Of a stretch of 64,000 nt of DNA, positions 18,020 to 27,855 are shown in pieces; the stretch's first letter is position 1, and every line of letters begins with the position of its first letter. The stretch covers positions 19,434-83,433 of the forward strand of contig NZ_JAMFMB010000021.1 of the NCBI RefSeq assembly GCF_023502395.1. Direction: 5' to 3'. The translations under genes and the position numbers were made by a program. The DNA is from Ruegeria spongiae (GTDB lineage Bacteria > Pseudomonadota > Alphaproteobacteria > Rhodobacterales > Rhodobacteraceae). A model generated the notes under the pieces. That model saw nothing but the letters and a program-made list of their open reading frames with translations, did no database searches and was not told the origin of the DNA.

Positions 18020-18574
18020 CTATCGGTCGTCGCACAACGCTACTCGAATGTCTTCGATCAAAGAACTGATGTTCAACGGATGCTCCGTTTGGACCTCAAC
18101 CAGATTGCCTACACCTAGCGGAAACCGGTGTGACCATGTTGCCATCCGCTGAGCAAGTTCGTCGGCGTCACTTTGTGAATCCAAATGGCCCGGATGTCTT
18201 GTTCTGGCAAGAAATCTCTTGAGAGCGACTTTTGGAGAGCACTGACAGACAACTTCGACAATTCGCTCGTATTCTTGGTCCAGCCAATCCGATGGTGTTC
18301 CACTCTCGTCGCTGTCGCCCAGGGAGCGCCAATGTGATACGAGGACAACTGATTCTGATCGCATAGCCGCATCTTTGAAAGCATGATCGCTTTGTCTACT
18401 AAGCTGCTTCCGGTGATCATGAGAACGAACTTCGAAGCACTCATAAAGCTTCTCAAGGAAATCGTCTTTGTCGTGAAGATCAAAACCTAAATGCTTTGCT
18501 ATCTCGCGGGCAATTGTCGTTTTGCCACTCGCAGGAAGCCCCGTTACAATCACGCCAATTTTCATAGACCGCAT
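18020..18574 (-). CDS. P-loop kinase-like ATPase (AAA_33), probably acquired
   Basis: A 184-residue soluble protein beginning with a nucleotide-binding P-loop, GLPASGKTT (residues 12-20), followed by an LHDKDDFLEKLYE segment that resembles the substrate-Asp region of small-molecule or polynucleotide kinases. The rest is helical with no recognised motif. I choose ATG 18574 because AGGGGAA lies just upstream; ATG 18565 is also possible. Base composition is unlike the neighbourhood: 28 of 60 bases are G/C in 18361-18420, and codons include many AT-rich choices, pointing to recent transfer. The phosphate acceptor is unknown. Confidence 0.75.
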   Translation of the reverse strand: MRSMKIGVIVTGLPASGKTTIAREIAKHLGFDLHDKDDFLEKLYECFEVRSHDHRKQLSRQSDHAFKDAAMRSESVVLVSHWRSLGDSDESGTPSDWLDQEYERIVEVVCQCSPKVALKRFLARTRHPGHLDSQSDADELAQRMATWSHRFPLGVGNLVEVQTEHPLNISSLIEDIRVALCDDR

Positions 18575-18840
18575 AATTCCCCTGAATTCCACATGACTTA
18601 AAATCTACCAGAAGCCGCATCTCCGATCGACCAAAGACCTGTCCGCAGTATTCATATCTAGAAATTGACGTTCGTGCGCCGCGCAACATCCGGTAAATTG
18701 GGCTTAAAACGGACTTTGATCCTTCATCGAATGCTGCCGCTTCTTAATCAAAAACAGGCCGACAACACCTAAGGTCGATGCCCGGCCGGGTTCGGTTCGG
18801 GCGCCCGCCGCTACAAAGGCAGGCACCCCGGGGGTGAACC

Positions 18841-21800
18841 TTATTCCGCCGCCTTGACGGGCGGAGTGCCGGGGGGGACCGGCGAGTCCGAAGGCTCGGG
18901 GGATTTGAACTCCGAGACGGCGGCGCTCGACTTGTCGGGCGCCCCCCAGATGATCTCGGTCGCGCTCAGGTCCTTGGCCGAACGGAACAGGCGCATGTCG
19001 CGCGCGATCCTGCTGGACCGTCCCGCAGTCAGACGCGCCAGCAGGCGACCCAGCCAGACCGCGTAGGTTTCGATCCAGACCCGCAGCGCCAGGAACGAGG
19101 GGGTCAGGATCAGCGTCAGCACCGTGGCGATGCCAAGACCGAACACCACCGCCGTCGCCAGCTGTTTCCACCACAGCGCGGTGGGGCTGTCGATGGAATA
19201 GCCGCCATCGATGAAATTCAGGCTCAGCCCGAACATCATCGGCGTTAGCCCCGCCATGGTGGTGATCGTGGTCAGCAGCACCGGACGGATCCGCGCCTCG
19301 GCAGTGCGCACGATCGCCTCGATTCGGGGCATGTAGCGGCTGTATTCCTGATAGGTGTCAATCAGCACGATGTTGTTGTTCACCACGATGCCTGCCAGCG
19401 CCACGATGCCGGTGCCGGTCATGATGATCGAGAACGGCTGGTTCATTACCATCATCCCGATCAGCACGCCGGTGGTCGACAGCACCACAGCCAGCAGCAC
19501 CAGAACCGAATTGTAAAAGCTGTTGAACTGCGCCAGCAGGATGATGAACATCAGCCCCAGCGCCCCCATGAACGCGTTGACAAGGAACGCGCCGGATTCC
19601 TCCTGCTCCTCCTGATCGCCGGTCCAGAGCCACTCAATCGCGCCGGGCAGGGGATCGGTGTCCAGCCATTTGGTCAATTCGGCAATACGTTCGTTGGGAT
19701 TGACCGGTGCGGTCTTGGCGTCACCGTCGTCGAAAGCTGCTTGCAGCGCCGTATCGGACGCAGCTCCGAGCAGACTGAACACCGTGTAGCGCGACCCGTT
19801 CGGCGCAGTCACCACAGGCCCGGTTGCCTCAGACCCTTCGGGCACTTCCTTTACCATTGCCAGCGTCTGTTCGACACCATCCACATCAGGGCGCGTGACC
19901 TTGATCAGCCCCGGTTCGACATCCGCCTTGACGTCAAAGTACCGTTTCTGATCGACCCGGTTGATCGAGGCCAGTTTCGGCACCGGTTTACGGCTCACGA
20001 AATTGCTGAGCGGGACCAGACCGTCCGGCGTACGCACCTTGATCGCGTCGAGCGTGCTCAGCACCCGTTCTTCCTCGGGCAGGCGCACGCGGATCTCGAT
20101 TTCCTCGTCGCTGCCCTCGGGGCGCATCTCGCCCAGAAGCACGCCACGCGTGACCAGTTGCACCATGGCACCGACGGTTGCCACGTCAGCGCCAAAGCGA
20201 CCGGCATTGGCGACATCCACGTCGATCTGCCAGTCGATGCCGGGCAGGGGCAGGCTGTCTTCGACCTTGATCAGGCCCGGTGTTGCCTCGAACTGTTTCC
20301 GGGCGGTTTCCGCTGCCAGCGTCAATTCGTCCCAATCGTCGCCGCGCAGACGCAGATGCACCGGCTTGCCCTGACCGGGGCCCTGTTCCAGCGCCGAGAC
20401 CTCGGCGATGATGCCGGGCAGCTTGACCAGTTCGGCATTCAGCTGATCGAGGACGAAATTGCCGTCATATTCCGGCGCGATTTCTTCTTTTTCAAAGCCC
20501 AGAAGATTTGTGACCGGACCCCAGAACCACCCGGTGATCGGTTCTGAATTGGTGGGGCGGTCCTCCCACGGGATGATTTCGAACTGGACCTGACCAATGG
20601 TGTCGGCAGGCGATCGGCCGCCGCCCGGCCCGCCGGTGTTCAGGCCGCCTTCGCCTGCAAAGGAGAAGACGTTGATCACCGCCGGGTGCGCCTTGATGAT
20701 CTCTTCGACCTCACGCACCATCTCGTCTTTTTCATGCAGCGAGATGTTGCCGCGCGCACGCACATAGGTGGTGGCCTGTTCCGGTTCGCTTTCGACGAAG
20801 AATTCGACGCCGCGGTTGTTGCCCATGAAGGTAAACACGGTCATCACGACGCAGAAACCGACCACGGCAATCGACACGACGGGCATGATCGGATTGCCCG
20901 CGATGAACTGGATCACCCGGCCAAAGGCGGTATGTTCGCCTGCGCGTTCCACATGGGTACTCTCGTGGACACGCTGGACCGCTCCCATGGTGACAGACGC
21001 CGAGAAAGCCCCAAGGACAAACACAAAGAACCCAAGGATCAAACTACCCGTGCCGGTATCACCGCTGCGCAGCAGAATCATCGCGCCCGTGAACACAAGG
21101 TAGAGAGCAACAGGAACAAGGGCTGCCCGCAGCCAGAACGGGGCGCTGGCGCGCAACCAATCCGAGATGCGGCCAAGGACGCGGCTCATCCGGCCCGAGA
21201 CGCCGCCCATCACCGGCAGATAGATCAGCGCCACCACCAGCGAGGCCGAGAGCACGAAGATCAGCGTCACCGGCAGCATGCCCATGAACTCGCCCGGCAC
21301 ACCGGGCCAGAACAGCATCGGCAGGAAGGCGCAAAGCGTTGTGGCTGTGGACGAGACGATGGGCCAGAACATCCGTTGCGCTGCCTCGACATAGGCGTGC
21401 ATCGGGCCGATGCCGTCCCGGATACGCTTGTCTGCATATTCCACCACAACGATGGCCCCATCGACCAGCATCCCCACGGCCAAAATCAGGCCGAACATGA
21501 CGATGTTGGAAATGCTGATCCCCATGATCGCCAGCAGCACGAAACACAGCAGGAACGAGGTCGGGATCGCAAAGCCCACCAGCAGCGCGGCGCGGCTGCC
21601 AAGCGCCGCCAGCACCACGATCATCACCAGCGCAATGGCGGTCAGCACCGACCCTTCGAGCTGGCGGACCATCGAATTGACCACCCGGCTCTGGTCGTTC
21701 GAGGTGCCGACCTCGACGGCGGCCTGCAATTCCTTGGGCCAGCTTTTCTGCGATTCTGCGACGGTGGCTTTGACCAGATCGACCGTGTCGATCAGGTTGT

Positions 21801-22665
21801 ACCCCTTGCGCTTGACCACCTGCAGCGCGACGGTGCTCTGCCCGTCGAAACGGGCCGTGCCCTCGCGGTCTTCGAACGTGTAGTTGATCTGCGCCAGCTC
21901 GCCCAGCGTCACAACGCGGTCGCCGTTCACCTTGACCGGCAGGCCATAGACATCCTGCGCCGTGGTGAAGGATGACGGGATCTTGACCGAGAATGCGCCC
22001 TGCGCGCTATCGATCTCACCCGCCGCGATCAGCTGGTTGTTGTTCTGAACGACCGTGATCAGTTCCGCGGCTGTGACGTTGTAGGCTTCCAGCCGCAGCG
22101 GGTCGATGATGACCTCGAGCAGCTCGTCGCGATTGCCTGCGATCCCGGCCTCCAGAACCGCATCAAGCGCTTCTATGTCGTCCTGCAGGTCCTTGGCGAT
22201 GCGCGCCATCGTTCGCTCGGGGACCGGACCGGACAGGTTGACGATCACGATGGGAAATTCGGAAAAGTTCAGTTCGGTCAGCGTGTATTGTTCGGCGCCG
22301 GTCGGAAACTCGGCCTGTGCGGTGTTCATCGCGTCGCGCACATCGGCGGTGATCGCGGTCTTGTCCCAGCCGAACGCGAACTCCAGCGCCACGCCGGCAT
22401 AGCCTTCGGCGGCGGTCGAGGTCATTTCCTTGAGCCCGTCCAGATCGGCCAGTTCGGTCTCCATCGGCTTGACCAGCAGGTTCTCGCTGTCTTCCGCCGA
22501 AATTCCGGGGAAGTTGACCGAGACGAACAGCGCCGGGATCTCGATATCCGGCTCGCCTTCCTTGGGCAGGCTCACATAGGCGTAGCCGCCGATGACCAGC
22601 GACAGCGCGATAAAGGCCAGAACCATCCGGGCGCGAGAGGCGGCCCAGTCGACGATGCCCGTCAT
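18841..22665 (-). CDS. RND efflux pump inner-membrane transporter (AcrB/AcrD/AcrF family)
   Basis: A 1274-residue proton-driven exporter, longer than AcrB (about 1050) because of a central extension between the two halves (TM-rich residues 500-590) and a long C-terminal cytoplasmic tail after about residue 1190. The proton-relay region GMLVDGAIVVVEYADK with its Asp is seen in the fourth helix, and the two periplasmic pore domains are recognisable. It forms a tripartite pump with the membrane fusion protein encoded just upstream; the genes overlap by ATGA (22662-22665). No outer-membrane TolC gene is adjacent. Substrates cannot be deduced. Confidence 0.9.
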   Translation of the reverse strand: MTGIVDWAASRARMVLAFIALSLVIGGYAYVSLPKEGEPDIEIPALFVSVNFPGISAEDSENLLVKPMETELADLDGLKEMTSTAAEGYAGVALEFAFGWDKTAITADVRDAMNTAQAEFPTGAEQYTLTELNFSEFPIVIVNLSGPVPERTMARIAKDLQDDIEALDAVLEAGIAGNRDELLEVIIDPLRLEAYNVTAAELITVVQNNNQLIAAGEIDSAQGAFSVKIPSSFTTAQDVYGLPVKVNGDRVVTLGELAQINYTFEDREGTARFDGQSTVALQVVKRKGYNLIDTVDLVKATVAESQKSWPKELQAAVEVGTSNDQSRVVNSMVRQLEGSVLTAIALVMIVVLAALGSRAALLVGFAIPTSFLLCFVLLAIMGISISNIVMFGLILAVGMLVDGAIVVVEYADKRIRDGIGPMHAYVEAAQRMFWPIVSSTATTLCAFLPMLFWPGVPGEFMGMLPVTLIFVLSASLVVALIYLPVMGGVSGRMSRVLGRISDWLRASAPFWLRAALVPVALYLVFTGAMILLRSGDTGTGSLILGFFVFVLGAFSASVTMGAVQRVHESTHVERAGEHTAFGRVIQFIAGNPIMPVVSIAVVGFCVVMTVFTFMGNNRGVEFFVESEPEQATTYVRARGNISLHEKDEMVREVEEIIKAHPAVINVFSFAGEGGLNTGGPGGGRSPADTIGQVQFEIIPWEDRPTNSEPITGWFWGPVTNLLGFEKEEIAPEYDGNFVLDQLNAELVKLPGIIAEVSALEQGPGQGKPVHLRLRGDDWDELTLAAETARKQFEATPGLIKVEDSLPLPGIDWQIDVDVANAGRFGADVATVGAMVQLVTRGVLLGEMRPEGSDEEIEIRVRLPEEERVLSTLDAIKVRTPDGLVPLSNFVSRKPVPKLASINRVDQKRYFDVKADVEPGLIKVTRPDVDGVEQTLAMVKEVPEGSEATGPVVTAPNGSRYTVFSLLGAASDTALQAAFDDGDAKTAPVNPNERIAELTKWLDTDPLPGAIEWLWTGDQEEQEESGAFLVNAFMGALGLMFIILLAQFNSFYNSVLVLLAVVLSTTGVLIGMMVMNQPFSIIMTGTGIVALAGIVVNNNIVLIDTYQEYSRYMPRIEAIVRTAEARIRPVLLTTITTMAGLTPMMFGLSLNFIDGGYSIDSPTALWWKQLATAVVFGLGIATVLTLILTPSFLALRVWIETYAVWLGRLLARLTAGRSSRIARDMRLFRSAKDLSATEIIWGAPDKSSAAVSEFKSPEPSDSPVPPGTPPVKAAE

Positions 22666-23906
22666 TGCGCGGCCTCCCGATAGGTCGGCGCCACCTCGAC
22701 ACCAGCGGTGACGAATTCCTGGCCGACCACGATGACATTCACCGTTTCCGGCAGACCTGCCAGCCAGACGCCCTTGGCGTCATCGCGCAGCAACTCGACC
22801 GCGACGAAATCCACCACGTTGCCATCGCCCACGACACGCACGCCCAGCTCGCCCTGATTGTTCAGCGTCAGCGAGGATTGCGGCAACAGATGCGCCTTGG
22901 CCCCTTCGGCGGAGATCGCGATCGTTGCGGTCTGACCGTCGCGGATTTTCAGATCGGGGTTGGGGACCGAGATTTCCACTTCGAAGGTGCGGGTCGTTTC
23001 ATCCGCCGAACGGCTGAGAAAGGTCACTTGCCCCGCCACCTGAAGACCGGCCGCCAACTGCGCGCCAGCTTCTGCGCCCAGTTGCACCCGGTTGACCTCG
23101 GTCTCGGGGACGTATCCAACCAGCTTGATCGGATCAAGCTGGATCACCGTCGCGCAGAGCGATCCGGGCTGCATCAGGCTGCCCAGCTCTGCCGCGTCAC
23201 TTTCCAGCAGCCCGTCGAAGGGGGCGGTGATGGTGATGCGGTCAAGCTCTCGTTCTGCTGCGGCCACTGCGGCGGTCGCGGCTTCGATCCCGGCGCGGGT
23301 GGCTTCCAGACCGGATTCGGCGGTCTTGATCCCGGCCTCGGCGGTGCGCACACCCGCCTCGGTCGAAACACGGCGCGTTTCCGAGCCATAGCCACCCTCG
23401 GACAGGCGTTGGGCTGCGTTATTGTTGATCAGCGCCTCTTCCAGACGGGCCTTGGCCTCGTCCAGCCGCGCCTGCGATTCGGGCACCCGGCTTTTTGCTT
23501 CGCTCCGACGGGCGCGGGCTTCCAGCAGATCGGCCTGGCGGGTGCCCACATCCAACTGGCACAGCAGGTCGCCGGCCTTGACGAACGCGCCCTTGCGCAG
23601 CGGCTCGGACACCACGGTCGAGGTGGTCTCGGCCAGCACCGCAACCTCGCGGATCGCTTTGGTCTGGCCGCGCAGAACCACCGCACTGTCGAGTTCACGG
23701 GCGGTCGATTGCAGCGCGACCACACCGATCAGGCCGGCCGTGTCATCCTTGGGCGTCGCGTCGGTGGATTCGGCTTGGGCGGACTCGGCGGTGGTCTGGG
23801 CGGCGGCGTCCCCTTTGGCGAAGGCCAGAAACGCGTCACGTTCAAACACCAAAAGATAAAGCGCAATTGTCACCAGAACTGCGGTGACTATGGGGATCAG
23901 ACGCAT
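22662..23906 (-). CDS. RND efflux periplasmic adaptor (HlyD/AcrA family)
   Basis: A 414-residue membrane fusion protein. Residues 1-22 form a hydrophobic N-terminal anchor. The biotinyl-lipoyl-like segment around VSEPLRKGAFVKAGDLLCQL, the long coiled-coil hairpin (about 120-210, with repeated ARLDEAK and ETRRVSTEAGVRTAEAG patterns) and the beta-barrel domain (TITAPFDGLLES onwards) follow in order. It links the RND pump to an outer-membrane channel. Its gene is the first of the two-gene operon. A dyad about 100 bases upstream may be the operator of a TetR-type regulator that is not in this window. Confidence 0.9.
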   Translation of the reverse strand: MRLIPIVTAVLVTIALYLLVFERDAFLAFAKGDAAAQTTAESAQAESTDATPKDDTAGLIGVVALQSTARELDSAVVLRGQTKAIREVAVLAETTSTVVSEPLRKGAFVKAGDLLCQLDVGTRQADLLEARARRSEAKSRVPESQARLDEAKARLEEALINNNAAQRLSEGGYGSETRRVSTEAGVRTAEAGIKTAESGLEATRAGIEAATAAVAAAERELDRITITAPFDGLLESDAAELGSLMQPGSLCATVIQLDPIKLVGYVPETEVNRVQLGAEAGAQLAAGLQVAGQVTFLSRSADETTRTFEVEISVPNPDLKIRDGQTATIAISAEGAKAHLLPQSSLTLNNQGELGVRVVGDGNVVDFVAVELLRDDAKGVWLAGLPETVNVIVVGQEFVTAGVEVAPTYREAAQ

Positions 23907-24005
23907 CTTTTGCCTCTTTCAAATTCTTCACGGCGCAGCAGGGGTGGTCCAGTCAGACCTGCACTGCGACTTGTGACATGGTGTCTCGTTTCCATGTTGT
24001 CTACG

Positions 24006-24023
24006 CTAAACTGACCAGTTCAG
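24006..24023. promoter_or_regulatory. Candidate TetR-type operator of the efflux operon
   Basis: CTAAACTGACCAGTTCAG is an 18-base dyad with only two mismatched pairs; its core AACTG-AC-CAGTT resembles operators bound by TetR repressors of RND pumps. It lies 100 bases before the adaptor start and 126 bases before the divergent YfgM-like gene. Confidence 0.45.
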
Positions 24024-24148
24024 ATTATTTTTTTTCGCCGCGCTGTGCAAGCGCTGGCTGTTCGCGCAGCTTACGGCCCTTGGCTTGCCCGGTGGGGCAC
24101 GCTATGACAACCGCCAGAAAACGCATTGGGGCCGGACCGGGGACAGGC

Positions 24149-24820
24149 ATGAGCGACACCGACAGTTTCATTGATGAAGTGACCGAAGAGGTCCGCCGCG
24201 ACCGCATGTTCCTGCTGCTCAAGCGCTGGGGCTGGGTCGGCGCGCTGGCCGTTGTCGCGATAGTCGGCGGTGCGGCCTATAACGAATATTCCAAGGCGCA
24301 GGTACGATCGCAGGCCGAACAGTTGGGCGACGGTATCATCGCTGCGCTGAACGAGAACGACACGGCGGCGCGGGCCGGCAAGCTTGCGCAGATCGATGCC
24401 TCTTCCAGCGGCGGTGATGCGATTCTCAAGATGCTGACCGCCTCGGCGCAGGCCGGATCGGAGCAGAACGATGCCGCGGTGCAAAGCCTTGACGCCATTG
24501 CCGCAAATGGCGATCTGCCGCGTATCTACCGCGATATCGCCGGTTTCAAGGCGCTGACGCTGCAGAGCGAAACCCTGGCAGTCGAAGACCTGCGGCAACG
24601 GTTCGAGGCGCTGGCCCAGCCCGGCGCGCCGCTGCGTCTGCTGGCCGAGGAGCAACTGGCGCTGATCGATATCGCCCAGGGTGAGGCCGAAGCGGCGCTC
24701 ACCCGGCTTCAGGCCCTTATTCAGGACGCCGAGGCGAGCACGGACTTGCAACAGCGCGCCGCACAGTTGATTGTCGCGCTGGGCGGAACACCGGAACAGG
24801 CGCCCGGTCAACGGGGTTGA
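24149..24820 (+). CDS. YfgM-like tetratricopeptide membrane protein
   Basis: A 223-residue protein with a cytoplasmic N-terminus, one membrane helix at about residues 27-46 (RWGWVGALAVVAIVGGAAY) and a periplasmic helical repeat domain of the TPR_21 type. It sits before bamB and der, the order found for YfgM in many proteobacteria, where YfgM associates with the SecYEG translocon and periplasmic chaperones; function here is inferred from this. The start ATG 24149 is chosen because the upstream 57 codons are not protein-like. The stop lies 50 bases before the bamB start. Confidence 0.75.
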   Translation: MSDTDSFIDEVTEEVRRDRMFLLLKRWGWVGALAVVAIVGGAAYNEYSKAQVRSQAEQLGDGIIAALNENDTAARAGKLAQIDASSSGGDAILKMLTASAQAGSEQNDAAVQSLDAIAANGDLPRIYRDIAGFKALTLQSETLAVEDLRQRFEALAQPGAPLRLLAEEQLALIDIAQGEAEAALTRLQALIQDAEASTDLQQRAAQLIVALGGTPEQAPGQRG

Positions 24821-24870
24821 TCCGGTTCCCGAGGGGACCGGCTATGGGTAACGAACAGGCAGGATCGGGC

Positions 24871-26187
24871 ATGGCAATACTCTCACTCTCGCGCAGCGGA
24901 CTGGCCGCGTTTGGCGCCCTGCTGCTGCTAAGCGCCTGTCAGGAGCCCGATCAGATTCTGCCCGGCAAGCGCGAAACCCTGCGCGGCGCGGAGGTCGGGC
25001 AGGGCGAGGTGTCGGCCTCGAAACCGATCCGATTGCCGGCACAGAAGACCAATGCCGCCTGGCCGCAGAGTTTCGGCACGCCGGCCTATCGCACCGATAA
25101 CCCCGCCTTGCGGGCGACACCGCAGCACATCTGGACCACCCCGATTGGCGCGGGCGACAGCCGCCGCCAGCGCATCACCGCTGATCCGGTGGTTGGCGGC
25201 GGGCTGATCTATACGCTGGACGCTGCGGCTCAGGTAACTGCCGTGTCGCCAAATGGCGGTGTTGTCTGGACCCGCAATCTGGTTCCTGCGGGCGAAGGTG
25301 ACGGTCAGGCGACCGGTGGCGGCATGGCCTTTGACAAGGGTACGCTTTATGTCTCTTCCGGGTTTGGCCGCCTCAGCGCGCTTGATGCCACATCGGGCGC
25401 GGTGCGCTGGCAGCAGCGGCTGAACGCGACCGGCAGCGGCACACCGACCGTGCGCGACGGGCTGCTTTATCTGGTTGCCGGGGACGAGACCGGCTGGGCC
25501 ATCAATACCAAGGACGGGCGCATCGCCTGGCAGGTTGAGGGCACGCCCAGCATCGGCAACGTCCTGGGCGCACCGGCCCCGGCGCTGACCTCGGATCTGG
25601 TGATCTTTGCCTTCGCCTCGGGCGATATCATCGCAAGTTTCCGCAAAGGCGGGTTGCGCCGGTGGAGCGCCTCGGTCTCGGGCCAGCGCAAGGGCCGTGC
25701 CGTGGCCCGCATCGCAGATGTGACCGGCGGGCCGGTCGTGGTGGGCAGCCGCGTCTATGTCGGCAACCATTCGGGCCGCACCGTATCGCTGGAAACCCAA
25801 CTGGGCGAGCGGCAATGGACCGCGGATGAGGGCGCGATCTCGCCGGTCTGGCCGGCGGGCGACAGCATCTTCCAGATCAGCGATCGCGGTCAGCTCATGC
25901 GTCTCAGCACCAGCGACGGATCGGTCATCTGGGCGCGGGACCTGCCGGGCTTCCTGCGGGACAAGCCGCGCAAGCGCGGTGAGGTGGTCGCCAATTACGG
26001 GCCGGTCCTGGCGGGCGGGCGCCTTGTGGTCGCTTCCAATGACGGTTTCCTGCGCTTCTTCCGCCCCGAGGATGGCACGCTTTTGAACCAGGTCGAGGTG
26101 CCCGGTGGCGCCACCACCGGGCCTGTCGTGGCGGGTGGCACGCTGTATGTTGTCAGCGCCAAAGGTGATCTACACGCTTTCCGTTGA
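24871..26187 (+). CDS. bamB: Outer membrane assembly lipoprotein BamB
   Basis: A 438-residue lipoprotein of the beta-barrel assembly machinery. The signal peptide ends in the lipobox LLSAC with lipidated Cys23, and the mature part is a PQQ-type eight-bladed propeller with repeated W-x-R and G-x-L-Y-x-x-D blade signatures (for example GGGLIYTLDAAAQVTAVSPN). ATG 24871 is used since it directly opens the lipoprotein signal; ATG 24844 would add nine residues. It lies between the YfgM-like gene and der, the usual order. Confidence 0.88.
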   Translation: MAILSLSRSGLAAFGALLLLSACQEPDQILPGKRETLRGAEVGQGEVSASKPIRLPAQKTNAAWPQSFGTPAYRTDNPALRATPQHIWTTPIGAGDSRRQRITADPVVGGGLIYTLDAAAQVTAVSPNGGVVWTRNLVPAGEGDGQATGGGMAFDKGTLYVSSGFGRLSALDATSGAVRWQQRLNATGSGTPTVRDGLLYLVAGDETGWAINTKDGRIAWQVEGTPSIGNVLGAPAPALTSDLVIFAFASGDIIASFRKGGLRRWSASVSGQRKGRAVARIADVTGGPVVVGSRVYVGNHSGRTVSLETQLGERQWTADEGAISPVWPAGDSIFQISDRGQLMRLSTSDGSVIWARDLPGFLRDKPRKRGEVVANYGPVLAGGRLVVASNDGFLRFFRPEDGTLLNQVEVPGGATTGPVVAGGTLYVVSAKGDLHAFR

Positions 26188-26236
26188 CGCAAACATGCGC
26201 TAAAGGGCGCACCTTGAGTCTTGAAAGTGAAGCCCG

Positions 26237-27694
26237 ATGTCTTTGACCCTCGCCATCGTGGGGCGCCCCAATGTGGGCAAATCCACGCTTTTCAATCGCC
26301 TTGTCGGCAAACGGCTGGCGTTGGTCGATGACCAGCCCGGCGTGACCCGCGACCTGCGCGAGGGCGAGGGACGGTTGGGTGACCTGCGTTTCACTGTCGT
26401 TGACACCGCTGGTCTGGAAGAGGCCACCGATGACAGCCTGCAGGGCCGGATGCGCCGCTTGACCGAACGCGCGGTGGATATGGCCGATGTGTGTCTGTTC
26501 ATGATCGATGCCCGCGCGGGCGTAACTCCCACGGACGAGCTTTTTGCCGAAATCCTGCGCAAACGCTCCGACCATGTGATCCTGGCCGCCAACAAGGCCG
26601 AAGGGTCCGCCGCCGATGCTGGCGTGATCGAGGCCTATGCGCTGGGTCTGGGCGAGCCGGTGCGGCTGAGCGCCGAGCACGGCGAGGGGCTGAACGATCT
26701 CTATTCGCAACTGATGCCGGTGGCCGACCGGATGGCCGAAGAGGCCGAGCGGATCGCGCCCGAAACCGATGTGGATCTGGACGAGGATGAGGCCGCCGAA
26801 GAGGGGGCCGCGCCCGCAATCACCGCCGCCAAACCATTGCAAGTTGCCGTTGTTGGCCGCCCCAATGCCGGAAAATCCACGCTGATCAACAAGATACTGG
26901 GCGAAGAGCGTTTGCTGACCGGCCCCGAGGCCGGGATCACGCGCGATGCGATCTCGTTGCGGATCGACTGGAAAGGCACGCCGATGCGGGTCTTTGACAC
27001 CGCCGGGATGCGCAAGAAGGCCAAGGTTCAGGAGAAGCTGGAAAAGCTCTCGGTCAGCGACGGCTTGCGCGCGGTCAAGTTCGCTGAGGTTGTCGTGGTG
27101 CTGCTGGATGCCGCGATCCCCTTCGAACAGCAGGACCTGCGCATCGCCGATCTGGCCGAACGTGAAGGCCGCGCCGTGGTGGTTGCCGTCAACAAATGGG
27201 ATATCGAGGACAGCAAGCAGGAAAAACTGCGCGACCTGAAAGAGGCGTTCAACCGGCTGTTGCCGCAATTGCGCGGTGCGCCGCTGATTACCGTTTCAGC
27301 CAAGACGGGCCGGGGGCTTGACCGGCTGCATGACGCGATCCTGCGGGCTCATGACGTGTGGAACCGCCGGGTGACCACGGCGGCGTTGAACCGCTGGCTG
27401 ACCGCGATGCTGGAGCAGCACCCGCCGCCAGCACCTGCCGGACGTCGGATCAAGCTGCGCTACATGACCCAGGCCAAGACCCGCCCGCCGGGATTCGTGG
27501 TGATGTGCAGCCAGCCCGACAAGATGCCCGAGAGCTATACCCGCTATCTGGTCAACGGCCTGCGCGAGGATTTCGACATGCCCGGAACGCCGATCCGGCT
27601 GACGATGCGCGGGCAGGGCGACAAGAACCCCTATAAGGGCAAGAAGAAGGCAGGGCCGTCGAAGCTGCGCAAACATCTCAAAGGGCGCGCGTAA
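26237..27694 (+). CDS. der: Ribosome-assembly GTPase Der (EngA)
   Basis: A 485-residue essential GTPase with two tandem G domains and a C-terminal KH-like domain that binds the 50S subunit during maturation. First domain: GRPNVGKS at 9-16, DTAGLEE and NKAE. Second domain: GRPNAGKS at 207-214, [10 protein letters not shown] and NKWD. An acidic linker ([12 protein letters not shown]) separates them. The C-terminus is basic ([23 protein letters not shown] split over the last 25 residues). Length is typical for alphaproteobacteria. Confidence 0.97.
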   Translation: MSLTLAIVGRPNVGKSTLFNRLVGKRLALVDDQPGVTRDLREGEGRLGDLRFTVVDTAGLEEATDDSLQGRMRRLTERAVDMADVCLFMIDARAGVTPTDELFAEILRKRSDHVILAANKAEGSAADAGVIEAYALGLGEPVRLSAEHGEGLNDLYSQLMPVADRMAEEAERIAPETDVDLDEDEAAEEGAAPAITAAKPLQVAVVGRPNAGKSTLINKILGEERLLTGPEAGITRDAISLRIDWKGTPMRVFDTAGMRKKAKVQEKLEKLSVSDGLRAVKFAEVVVVLLDAAIPFEQQDLRIADLAEREGRAVVVAVNKWDIEDSKQEKLRDLKEAFNRLLPQLRGAPLITVSAKTGRGLDRLHDAILRAHDVWNRRVTTAALNRWLTAMLEQHPPPAPAGRRIKLRYMTQAKTRPPGFVVMCSQPDKMPESYTRYLVNGLREDFDMPGTPIRLTMRGQGDKNPYKGKKKAGPSKLRKHLKGRA

Positions 27695-27855
27695 CCACGC
27701 CAATTTGCTGCATTTTTCATCTCAAGGCGTGACAAGCCCCGGAAAGGGACGTTATGCATGGCGAGAGAGTGTCATTTTGATTGCATCCTGACGTTGAGCA
27801 GGGTGCTATCCGAAGTCGTGCAACAACCAGACCAAACGCGCAGGAGACGGGCGGA

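Noticed and set aside
17989..18717. CGGACTTT on both sides of the AT-rich kinase gene as target-site duplication
   Set aside because: Only 8 bases match, they are over 700 bases apart, and no terminal inverted repeats or transposase accompany them.
18575..18840. Possible gene between the kinase-like gene and the RND pump
   Set aside because: No frame on either strand has a start, ribosome binding site and protein-like composition; the apparent minus-strand frame through 18704-19174 overlaps the pump gene.
20686..24014. Long plus-strand open frames opposite the RND pump and adaptor genes
   Set aside because: They show the same His/Arg/Gln-rich shadow composition and no homology-like motifs, while the minus-strand genes are clear.
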